Assembly: GCF_902762735.1 (NCBI RefSeq) | Contig: NZ_CACWPP010000019.1 | Coordinates: 1 to 64,000, forward strand | DNA length: 64,000 nt | Source of the DNA: an uncultured Ruminococcus sp. | Lineage (GTDB): Bacteria; Bacillota; Clostridia; Oscillospirales; Ruminococcaceae | Direction of reading: 5' to 3' | Notes under the pieces: generated by a model | Seen by the model: only the letters and a program-made list of their open reading frames with translations | The model's database searches: none | What the model was told of the DNA's origin: nothing | Translations under genes and position numbers: made by a program | Shown here: positions 57,404 to 64,000 of the stretch, one piece after another | How the letters are laid out: every line of letters starts with the position of its first letter | How positions within the stretch are numbered: position 1 is the first letter of the stretch

Positions 57404-58183
57404 TTATTTGCTTATTTTTCGCTTTTTCAGCTTTTCCACGACCGTGTCTTTCAGGAAAAATCCCGCTACTCCCAATACTACCGCCGCACCTATCAGACAT
57501 ATGACAGGCACAGCGTTGCCGTCAATGGCGTTGCTGCCCAGTAAAGTTGACATAAGAATCGCGGGCAGTCGGCAGGGCATAACATAAAGGAAGAAATCTT
57601 TCCTCTTCACAGGAGTCAGCGGAACGATATAAGATATGACATCTTTCGGTATCCCAGGGATAAGGTATAATATCACCAAAACCCTTATGAGACTTTTCTC
57701 GTCCTGCAAAAACTTGAATTTCTTCATCACTTTGTCGTCCACAAAGGCTTCCACCAGCGGTCTGCCAAAGCGCTTGACCATAAGGAATATCGCCAGCGTT
57801 CCCAGCAAAGTCCCCGCAAAACTCAGCAGACAGCCCATGTGCCACCCGAACAGCACTCCCCCGATTATCTGCACGGGCGGTATCACCGCGATAATTACCT
57901 GTAACGCCTGTATCAGCGTGAATATCGCCATCGCCTCAATGCCCGAATATCGCGTTTCCAGCATTTCTTTCAGCTTTTCCATGCCTGCTTCGGTGCGCAG
58001 TTCCTTGATAAGGGGGATGCACGCGATAGTCACCCCCGCCAGCAGAAGCAGTATCACCACCACCGTAACTATCTGCACCTTCCGCTTGTTTCGGCGGCGA
58101 TGCCGTTCGCGCAGTTCATCAGCTTTAGTTTCTATCTCTTCTTTAATGTGTTCTATCTCGTTGGTAAGTTTGTGTTCTTTCAT
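57404..58183 (-). CDS. TVP38/TMEM64 (DedA-like) membrane protein
   Basis: A protein of 259 residues. A charged N-terminal coil (about 1-38) precedes the first helix. The core has the VTT-domain pattern (VIIAVIPPVQIIGGVLFGWHMGCLLSFAGTLLGT) and the re-entrant segment YLIPGIPKDVISYIVPLTP. Family members are thought to act as lipid scramblases or carriers. Start ATG 58183 with GGTGA upstream. The 3' end lies against the repeat right of mtnN. Confidence 0.88.
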   Translation of the reverse strand: MKEHKLTNEIEHIKEEIETKADELRERHRRRNKRKVQIVTVVVILLLLAGVTIACIPLIKELRTEAGMEKLKEMLETRYSGIEAMAIFTLIQALQVIIAVIPPVQIIGGVLFGWHMGCLLSFAGTLLGTLAIFLMVKRFGRPLVEAFVDDKVMKKFKFLQDEKSLIRVLVILYLIPGIPKDVISYIVPLTPVKRKDFFLYVMPCRLPAILMSTLLGSNAIDGNAVPVICLIGAAVVLGVAGFFLKDTVVEKLKKRKISK

Positions 58184-58208
58184 TTTGTGTCACCGTTTCT
58201 ATTCTGTT

Positions 58209-58311
58209 TATAGCGATCCGCCTTAAAATTCAGACAAGATCCGGTCACAAAACCCATAGATCCCAGCTTTTGCGACCGGATCTTGTGAATTTAAACAGTT
58301 GGATCGCTATA
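58209..58311. repeat. Dispersed long-hairpin element, family C, copy 2
   Basis: TATAGCGATCC/GGATCGCTATA perfect outer arms, inner AAGATCCGGTC/GACCGGATCTT, and the same loop block GCTGGGATCTATGGG as copy 1 at 39439-39539, in the opposite orientation. Confidence 0.85.
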
Positions 58312-58352
58312 AGAGTAATTGACATGCACGATGCAGCCGCACCCTCGTCCCG

Positions 58353-58943
58353 CTATTTTCTGCGCAGTATCTTCTTCCTGAACCAGCTTATATACACATC
58401 TACCACAAGGCTCAGGAATTTATCGTATACCAGAAAGCAGACCTCAGCTTCGCCCCACAGCAAGGGCAGAGAGTATTTTCCGAAAAACTCCGTCCCCTCC
58501 AGCATATCCACCGCAGGGAACAACAGCTTGAAAAGGTTGTAATATATGACTATCGCCGCGTTGAATACCGCCAGCTTCACCAGCCACACCACAGCTTTGT
58601 TTTTCATCTTTGCAAGCCAAAACTGCAATATCGGATAATATCCCATGAATAATATGAACAGCAGTGAAGCCTCGAAATTCGGCGTGATGAATATACACAG
58701 CAGGCTGACCGCACAGTATGTCGCGATAGCCCAGCGGCTGTCTGTCTCGACTATCATCACCACCATCAGCACTCCCGCAAACACAGGTATCGAATAACTC
58801 AATCCCGGCAGAAATGAACTGCAAAACATCAGCAGCAGGCAGACTGCCGAACATATCCCTCCCAGCGCCACTCGAAACGCCGTTCTGCCATAAGCGCGTT
58901 TTTTGTTATTTTCAGCGTCGGGCAAGGGGCACACTCTCCTCAT
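58353..58943 (-). CDS. Hypothetical multi-pass membrane protein
   Basis: About 196 residues with five hydrophobic helices and a basic C-terminus (SWFRKKILRRK). The pattern (helices with few charges, early RTAFRVALGGICSAVCLLL) resembles small transporter substrate subunits, but I cannot assign a family. The start is uncertain: ATG 58958 and 58943 have weak ribosome sites, and TTG 58925 follows GAGGAG. It follows the carboxypeptidase gene after a terminator, so it has its own transcription signals or is read through. Confidence 0.6.
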   Translation of the reverse strand: MRRVCPLPDAENNKKRAYGRTAFRVALGGICSAVCLLLMFCSSFLPGLSYSIPVFAGVLMVVMIVETDSRWAIATYCAVSLLCIFITPNFEASLLFILFMGYYPILQFWLAKMKNKAVVWLVKLAVFNAAIVIYYNLFKLLFPAVDMLEGTEFFGKYSLPLLWGEAEVCFLVYDKFLSLVVDVYISWFRKKILRRK

Positions 58944-59091
58944 GTATAATATTGGCATACCGCTGATGATTATGCACCATACATCTCGACAGTGAGAACT
59001 GTCTGACCATGCCGCATAAAGTCAGTTTCTGTCATACATATGATAACATATCAATGTGTATTTTCTGTGATACGGCACGCCCTCAGAAAAC

Positions 59092-59123
59092 AAAAAACGG
59101 ACAGGACTGCACGTCCTGCCCGT
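59092..59123 (-). terminator. Intrinsic terminator of carboxypeptidase operon
   Basis: Minus-strand stem ACGGGCAGGAC/GTCCTGTCCGT, then TTTTTTG. Confidence 0.88.
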
Positions 59124-59132
59124 CATAATGTT

Positions 59133-60353
59133 TTAAGCCTCGTAGTTCTCGTCAGCCGCAGGTCTTGAACTGCTTGCGGTATCATCGCCGATAACGATCA
59201 CAGTTTCGCTCTCAGCCTTGCTTTCGCTGCCGCTCTCTTCCTCGCTGCTCTCGTCCTCACTGCTCTCATCAGCCGCGGGAGCTGTACCCACTGCACCCGG
59301 CAGATAGTTCTCGTAGACCATTATAGTATCTTCGGTAGCTATCAGGTCGCCGTCAGACTTGGTAGTGATGCAGATATACTCCTTGCCGCCGTACTCAACG
59401 ACTGTTGCCAGGCAGTACATCGACTCATCAGTGAAGCCCGTCTTGCCGCCCTCCAGCTTCGCGTCCTCCTCACCGTCCTGGTCAGCGTCGATAAAGTAGC
59501 CGCCGAAACGTGCGTGAAGTATGCTGTCAAGCTCAATGCCGTCCTCAAACTCCTGTGTGGGCTTGGTCGTCCACTTCTCAGCGAACATCACCTTTCGGCA
59601 GACATCATTCTGTAAGCAAGCCCTTGTTATGACCGCCATATCCTGTGCGGTGGTGTAGTGCTGTTTATCATGCAGACCGCTGGCGTTGACAAAGTTCGTG
59701 TCAGCCAGCCCCAGCTCAGCCGCCTTGTCGTTCATCATCTTCACGAATTCCTTCTCACTGCCCGCTATGGCATTTGCAAGACCCAGTGTGCCGTCAGCAC
59801 CGCTCGGCAGTATCGCCGCATACATCAGGTCCTCCATAGTAGCCTCATCGCCTGCCACATAGCCTGCGCGTGAAGCATTTTCTTCTATCAGCGGATCAAT
59901 GTCATTGTCAGTGAACTTGTACTTAGCCTGCATATCGGTGATATTCTCGGCAGCCACCAGCAGTGTCATCAGCTTTGTCAGCGATGCGGGATATATCTTC
60001 TTGTCATATTTGAGACCTGCCAGTATCTCGTTGCTCTCAGCGTCCAGCAGGACAGCTGTGCTGAATGTGGAATCCTTCAGGTTTATTACCTGATAACTGC
60101 TTGAAATGGCAGGTATCATCGAAGGCTTCACCTCAGGCACATCCACCACTATCTCCTCTTCCGCAGTGGTGTCCTCTTCGGGAGTTGTCTCCTCAGTGCT
60201 GTAACCCGACGGCATCGGTGCTGAAACACTGTCGTTGGGCTTTATCGTCTTGCGCCCCGTAACGACCATGAGCGCACAGCTCACCGCCACAATTATGATC
60301 ATTACCAGCACAGCGACTATCGCCGCGCCGCCCTTACGGTTGGTGTTCTTCAT
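59133..60353 (-). CDS. D-alanyl-D-alanine carboxypeptidase, S11 family
   Basis: A protein of 406 residues. N-terminal helix (about 9-32), Thr/Glu-rich linker, then the peptidase domain (about 95-345) with PASLTKLMT (SxxK), and KTG in LEGGKTGFTDES. The middle motif reads SGAD rather than SxN. A Ser/Glu/Asp-rich C-terminal tail (about 355-406) replaces the usual membrane-anchor helix. Trims D-Ala from peptidoglycan stem peptides outside the membrane. Last gene of a probable three-gene unit with the CBS and lipoprotein genes; AAGGAG before ATG 60353. Confidence 0.9.
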   Translation of the reverse strand: MKNTNRKGGAAIVAVLVMIIIVAVSCALMVVTGRKTIKPNDSVSAPMPSGYSTEETTPEEDTTAEEEIVVDVPEVKPSMIPAISSSYQVINLKDSTFSTAVLLDAESNEILAGLKYDKKIYPASLTKLMTLLVAAENITDMQAKYKFTDNDIDPLIEENASRAGYVAGDEATMEDLMYAAILPSGADGTLGLANAIAGSEKEFVKMMNDKAAELGLADTNFVNASGLHDKQHYTTAQDMAVITRACLQNDVCRKVMFAEKWTTKPTQEFEDGIELDSILHARFGGYFIDADQDGEEDAKLEGGKTGFTDESMYCLATVVEYGGKEYICITTKSDGDLIATEDTIMVYENYLPGAVGTAPAADESSEDESSEEESGSESKAESETVIVIGDDTASSSRPAADENYEA

Positions 60354-60377
60354 TTCTCCTTACCATTCCTTTCAGAT

Positions 60378-60824
60378 TTATATGTCAGCATTATTGATTT
60401 CCTCATTATTTGCCGCTTTTGCCGCCGCAATAGTGTCATAGCAGTACGAAAGAATATCCTTTCTTGTAACTATGCCTATAAATATCCCTCTGTCGTCTAT
60501 CACGGGAACAAAGTTCTGCTCCATGCTCAGCAGTATCAGCTCCTCCACCGTAGCCGAAACGTTCACGGGACGCATCTTCACCTTTGCAGGTATCTTTTCC
60601 AGCGGATAATTCTCCATCTCGCGTATGTCATACATGCCGCGCTCGACCATGAACCTGAGAAAATCACCCTCAGATATGGTCTTTACGAACCGCCCCTCCC
60701 TGTTTATGACAGGCACAGCGGAATAGCCGTGATTTTTCATCTTCTCCAGCGTCTGTCTCGCGGTAAAATCGTCGTATATATATTCAATGCACGCTTTAGG
60801 GTGCAGTAATTTCAAGATATTCAT
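60378..60824 (-). CDS. Tandem CBS-domain protein
   Basis: A protein of 148 residues made of two CBS domains (about 5-60 and 80-135), with GYSAVPVINREGRFVKTISEGDFL and FVPVIDDRGIFIGIVTRKDIL. CBS pairs bind adenine nucleotides or S-adenosylmethionine and usually regulate a partner; here the domain pair stands alone. It lies 21 bases after the lipoprotein gene and 24 before the carboxypeptidase gene. GAGG precedes ATG 60824. Confidence 0.9.
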   Translation of the reverse strand: MNILKLLHPKACIEYIYDDFTARQTLEKMKNHGYSAVPVINREGRFVKTISEGDFLRFMVERGMYDIREMENYPLEKIPAKVKMRPVNVSATVEELILLSMEQNFVPVIDDRGIFIGIVTRKDILSYCYDTIAAAKAANNEEINNADI

Positions 60825-60845
60825 TATGTCTAACCTCAGCGTCCG

Positions 60846-61802
60846 TCAGGCATCATATCCGTAGGTGTATACCAGAGAAGTGAAGTCCTCATAAGATATG
60901 TTCCTGAGCTTGTCATCTCCGAAGCCCGCCTCAGCCAGCTCATCGGCAGTCACGTTCGCCGTCACAAATATAGCCTGACAGTAGCCCAGTTTCTGCTCGG
61001 CAGTCATGCTGTCAAAATCGACAAAATCTTTGATAAACGCCGTGTCGAACACCGTCCTGTCAAGTTCGTGTGTCTCGCCGTCGCTGGCAGTCAGCTCACC
61101 GCCCGCGCCGTACATTATATCCCTGACCAGCCTGGTCTCGGTCATGCCCTCGTCGCCGTTTTCCTCTTCCACCATATACCTTGTGGTGTATTTAACAGGC
61201 AGACCCGTCTGCTTGTCAAAATAAAAGTCCATCACGGTTATATAAGTGCCGCCCGTGTAAGTATATTCCTCAGCCTCATAGACCGCCGCTTCATTAGGGT
61301 CTATATTAGTATCGGTCGCAGGAAGGCGCTGTTCCACCACCGTTTCAATTAGCGTTTCGGGCTTGCCCTGCGTCCGCTTGCGGAAGATGCCGCAGACACT
61401 GTCAAAATCATAAGCCTCACCGTTTACCGATATACAGCCGTTTGTGCCAATATCGCCTGTCTGCACCTCATAATAATCGTCACCATCGACCACCCTGTAA
61501 ATATCGGTCTCGATGCCGTCAGGGTCGGTGTATGTCAGTCTCAGACTGTACTGCGAGCTTTGGAACATGTCATACGCCTGCATGATGAACTGCCCGTCAA
61601 CGGCAGTCAGCGCAGGTTCGGCATTATCCTCTCCGTCAGTGGCAGATTCATCATTACTGCTTTCCTCTGCCGCAGAACTTGTCATTATTTCATTGTTTTC
61701 AGCTGACTTGCTGCTGTCTTTATTTTTCTTATCACCGCAGGAAGCACAGCACAGCACCAGCGCCGCGGCTGTCAGAACAGCGGCTGATCTATATGCTTTC
61801 AT
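60846..61802 (-). CDS. Hypothetical lipoprotein
   Basis: A protein of 318 residues with lipobox LVLCCASC (Cys about 22), a Ser/Asn/Glu linker (about 28-65), and a large outer domain. The domain has beta-strand-like segments (SLRLTYTDPDGIETDIYRVVDGDDYYEV; MDFYFDKQTGLPVKYTTRYM) resembling LolA/LppX-type lipoprotein folds, which is inference only. First gene of the unit with the CBS protein and carboxypeptidase. GGAA precedes ATG 61802. Confidence 0.72.
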   Translation of the reverse strand: MKAYRSAAVLTAAALVLCCASCGDKKNKDSSKSAENNEIMTSSAAEESSNDESATDGEDNAEPALTAVDGQFIMQAYDMFQSSQYSLRLTYTDPDGIETDIYRVVDGDDYYEVQTGDIGTNGCISVNGEAYDFDSVCGIFRKRTQGKPETLIETVVEQRLPATDTNIDPNEAAVYEAEEYTYTGGTYITVMDFYFDKQTGLPVKYTTRYMVEEENGDEGMTETRLVRDIMYGAGGELTASDGETHELDRTVFDTAFIKDFVDFDSMTAEQKLGYCQAIFVTANVTADELAEAGFGDDKLRNISYEDFTSLVYTYGYDA

Positions 61803-62040
61803 TTTCTATCATTGTTCCTTTCATGGACATTTCACAGGCACAGCCTGTCCACAGCTGTACATCATTTATTATACACCCCGTTAACCTTGATGTCAAGTGA
61901 AATTTTAAAGCAAAACCGCAGGATATTTTAGTAAATAAGCATAGTACAGCCCACACCGCACGGCTATCAGTCCGAAATATCGGATAAGAGAAGCACACAT
62001 GCACCGTGCGGAACATCTGCACAGAAACAGCATACACAAG

Positions 62041-62370
62041 GCGATGCCCGCGCATGACCTGTCAGCGCTGTGACCTCCCCATTCGTCCCCGCCGCAGAAT
62101 TTTTCCCTGTATGCTGTGCTTTCGCAGTCTCGCGGCATTATTGAGCGAAACGCAAAACATTCGCGAAAAAATCACATACTATACCCGCGCCCGCATACCG
62201 TCGGGCGATGCCCGTGCATGACCTGTCAGCGCTGTGACCTCCCCATTCGTCCCGCCGCAGAATTTTTCCCTGTATGCTGTGCTTTCGCAGTCTCTCCGCG
62301 ATATGTATCTCGCGGCAATATGTGCTTTATTTTGACAATATTATTGTGCGAAACGCCGAAATGCTCGGGA
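62041..62370. repeat. Direct duplication upstream of mazG
   Basis: A block of about 110 bp starting GCGATGCCCG(C/T)GCATGACC occurs at 62041 and again at 62205 (164 bp apart), almost identical through TGCTGTGCTTTCGCAGTCTC. The second copy carries an insertion near its end. The stretch 61803-62405 has no gene. Confidence 0.85.
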
Positions 62371-62405
62371 AAAGTCGATTTTTTCAAAAAAAGTGAAAAA
62401 AGCAC

Positions 62406-62434
62406 TTGCATTTTTTCTGAAATTGAGTTATTAT
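62406..62434 (+). promoter_or_regulatory. mazG promoter
   Basis: TTGCAT (62406-62411), 17-bp spacer, TATTAT (62429-62434). The hairpin CACCCT-TTCG-AGAGGGTG lies at about 62442-62459, just before the ribosome site. Confidence 0.6.
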
Positions 62435-62477
62435 ATTAAAGCACCCTTTCGAGAGGGTGGGCAAAGAGGTGAATTTT

Positions 62478-63281
62478 GTGGAAAAAAAGACTGTTGATGA
62501 GCTGATAGAAAGTCTGCCGAAGAAGGACAGGTACGGCATCAGCGATCTGGTCGATCTTGTAACTGTCCTGCGTGATAAAGACAAGGGCTGTCCCTGGGAC
62601 AAGGTGCAGACACACAGTACGATCAAGAAGGATCTGCTGGAAGAGGTCTACGAAGTGATGGAAGCTATCGACTTTGACTCTCCCGAAATGATGCGTGAAG
62701 AGCTGGGCGATGTGCTGCTTCAGGTGATTTTCCATGTGGTGCTTGAACAGGAGCGCGATCATTTTGTGCTTGACGATGTGATCACCGAGCTTTGCCAAAA
62801 GCTGATAATCCGTCACCCGCACGTTTTCGGTGATGTGAATGCCGACACGGTGGACAAGGTGCTGACCAACTGGGATTCCATCAAGAAGGAGACCAAGGGT
62901 CAGGAGACTTACGCTGACACGTTAAAGAGCGTGCCTAAGAACTTCCCTGCTCTTATGAGGGCGCAGAAGCTGGGCAAGCGTGCCGCAAGGGCAGGCATTG
63001 ACTTTGAGAAGAGCGAGGAGGACGGCACTGAGCTTGACATGTACGCGGCAATAAGGTCGGCGCTGAGCAAGGTCCAGGCGGCTGATGAAAAGGGCGAAGA
63101 TGTTTCAGCCGAGATAGGCAGTCTGCTGATGCTGTGTGCTAATCTGGCGCGTCGGCTTGACTGTGATGCTGAGGAATGTCTGGCTGACAGCTGTAACAAA
63201 TTTGTCAGCAGGTTCGAGGATCTTGAACAGAAAAGCGTTGAGATCTCCGAGCAGCCCGCAAGTGAGCTTTACTCGTACTGA
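62478..63281 (+). CDS. mazG: Nucleoside triphosphate pyrophosphohydrolase MazG
   Basis: A protein of 267 residues. Hydrolyses non-canonical or excess NTPs to NMP and pyrophosphate. The MazG metal-binding pattern EEVYEVMEAID...EELGDVLLQV is clear in the first domain, after the family start GCPWDKVQTHSTIKKDL. The RHPHVFGDV and NWDSIKKETKG segments follow. GTG 62478 is chosen because AGAGGTG lies just upstream; upstream in-frame GTG codons fall in the leader hairpin or in that site. It heads a mazG-hup-rqcP cluster, as in many Clostridia. Confidence 0.93.
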   Translation: MEKKTVDELIESLPKKDRYGISDLVDLVTVLRDKDKGCPWDKVQTHSTIKKDLLEEVYEVMEAIDFDSPEMMREELGDVLLQVIFHVVLEQERDHFVLDDVITELCQKLIIRHPHVFGDVNADTVDKVLTNWDSIKKETKGQETYADTLKSVPKNFPALMRAQKLGKRAARAGIDFEKSEEDGTELDMYAAIRSALSKVQAADEKGEDVSAEIGSLLMLCANLARRLDCDAEECLADSCNKFVSRFEDLEQKSVEISEQPASELYSY

Positions 63282-63374
63282 TATGAGGGAATTAATGAAT
63301 AAGCAATTATTCGTTAAATCGGCTGTGCAGTATAAGGCATAAGCCGTGGATAAAATTTTTGGAGGTTTTTAAAA

Positions 63375-63653
63375 ATGAACAAGGCAGAACTTATCAATGT
63401 TATCGCTGAAAAGGGCGGCTATTCCAAGAAGGAAGCAGACAAGGCTCTGGCATCTGTACTGGATTCTATCACTGATGCACTGGAGAAGGGTGAGAAGGTA
63501 ACTCTCGTTGGTTTCGGCACTTTCGAGGTTAGAGACAGAGCAGCTAAGGTAGCTATGAACCCTCTTACAAAAGCTCCTGTTGACGTTCCTGCAAGAAAAG
63601 TACCCGCTTTCAAGGCTGGCAGCGCTCTCAAGGCAGCAGTTGACAAGAAGTAA
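63375..63653 (+). CDS. hup: HU family DNA-binding protein
   Basis: A protein of 92 residues, the full length for HU. MNKAELINVIAEKGG start, VTLVGFGTFEVRDRAA, and the DNA-intercalating arm with NPLTKAPVDVPARKVPAFKAG. Compacts and bends DNA. GGAGG precedes ATG 63375 and the codon choice is restricted. A terminator follows. It lies between mazG and rqcP, the usual order. Confidence 0.97.
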   Translation: MNKAELINVIAEKGGYSKKEADKALASVLDSITDALEKGEKVTLVGFGTFEVRDRAAKVAMNPLTKAPVDVPARKVPAFKAGSALKAAVDKK

Positions 63654-63670
63654 TATATTGCTGAGATCAA

Positions 63671-63696
63671 GGCGGGCAGTCAACTGTCCGCCTTTA
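63671..63696 (+). terminator. Intrinsic terminator of hup
   Basis: GGCGGGCAG (63671-63679) pairs with CTGTCCGCC (63684-63692), then TTTA. Leaky readthrough to rqcP is possible. Confidence 0.7.
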
Positions 63697-63740
63697 CTGT
63701 TATGCGGGGAGCGCCCCCCGCTCTGATGAACGGAGGAACT

Positions 63741-63983
63741 ATGAGATTAGACAAATACCTGAAAGTTACAAGGCTTATCAAGCGCCGCACTGTTGCCAAC
63801 GAAGCCTGCGATGAAGGCAGGATAATCGTCAACGGCAAAGCGGCAAGGGCTTCCTATGATGTCAAGGTGGGAGATATTATCGAGATAGGATTAGGTCAGC
63901 GCCCCATCAAGGTAAAGGTGCTGAACGTGACCGAATACGCCACCAAAGAGAATGCCGCAGATAATTATGAAGTAATATCGTAA
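63741..63983 (+). CDS. rqcP: S4-domain ribosome quality-control protein RqcP (YabO-like)
   Basis: A protein of 80 residues. S4 RNA-binding fold: MRLDKYLKVTRLIKRRTVANEACDEGRIIVNGKA, then VKVGDIIEIGLGQRPIKVKVL. In Bacillus, RqcP joins RqcH on obstructed large ribosomal subunits and supports C-terminal alanine tailing. The ATG at 63741 follows CGGAGG; a longer frame upstream lacks a good start. Location after mazG and hup matches the mazG-yabO-yabP neighbourhood; the next gene lies beyond the window. Confidence 0.93.
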   Translation: MRLDKYLKVTRLIKRRTVANEACDEGRIIVNGKAARASYDVKVGDIIEIGLGQRPIKVKVLNVTEYATKENAADNYEVIS

Positions 63984-64000
63984 CACATGCCCGACTTCTT

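Overview
The window looks like chromosome from a cellulolytic Clostridia bacterium of the genus Ruminococcus, most likely Ruminococcus albus or a close relative. The reasons are two large secreted GH9 cellulases, several dockerin-bearing secreted proteins of two dockerin subtypes, C-terminal fibronectin-like modules of the kind described in R. albus cellulases, a low-GC-type promoter set (TTGACA-17-TATAAT), an asparagine T-box, AsnA-type asparagine synthetase and cotJ genes. This placement is inference; no 16S rRNA gene is present. No transposase, integrase, phage or CRISPR locus was found.

Layout. 1-3 kb: biotin operon bioB-bioD-bioA. 3-7 kb: YgjP-like metallopeptidase with a membrane SH3 protein, a dense repeat island, and cotJABC. 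7-11.3 kb: a conserved-looking unknown gene, tRNA-Thr(CGT), a macro-domain fusion protein and recD2. 11.4-18.2 kb: two zinc-ribbon membrane proteins, pnp, rpsO, a ComEC-like hydrolase and a D,D-carboxypeptidase. 18.4-22.9 kb: asnA, a membrane protein, and asnS behind an Asn T-box with a lipoprotein gene lying between the T-box and asnS. 23-27.6 kb: a tandem repeat array and an ABC ATPase/giant permease pair. 28-39.1 kb: a dockerin-CAP protein, a four-sensor diguanylate cyclase, an intracellular trypsin-fold pseudoprotease, and two GH9 cellulases under strong promoters with shared palindromic operator-like sites. 39-46.3 kb: tRNA-Leu(CAG), queT, fba, an ANTAR regulator, a glutamine synthetase and membrane proteins. 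46.5-58.9 kb: tex, a leucine-rich-repeat dockerin protein, an M20 dipeptidase, a phosphoesterase, a patatin, a nucleosidase and a TVP38 protein, separated by many repeats. 59-64 kb: a second D,D-carboxypeptidase with CBS and lipoprotein genes, then mazG-hup-rqcP.

The most striking feature is the intergenic DNA. At least three families of small non-coding elements can be recognised. One family (three copies, 157-204 bp) is bracketed in every case by a perfect 10-bp target duplication. A second (two copies, 58 and 76 bp) has terminal TCCCAATTT/AAATTGGGA ends and 7-8 bp duplications. A third (two copies, about 95 bp) is a long hairpin whose two copies differ by compensatory base changes. Other repeats sit between promoters and their genes (ABC transporter, mtnN). 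Candidate leader regulators are seen upstream of asnA, rpsO, the LRR-dockerin gene and the second GH9 gene.

Functionally, the secreted proteins (GH9 x2, CAP-dockerin, LRR-dockerin) serve attachment to and breakdown of plant cell wall. The Asn and Gln genes (asnS, asnA, glutamine synthetase with ANTAR protein) form a nitrogen theme. The rest is housekeeping: RNA turnover, cell-wall trimming, glycolysis, nucleotide sanitation and ribosome quality control.
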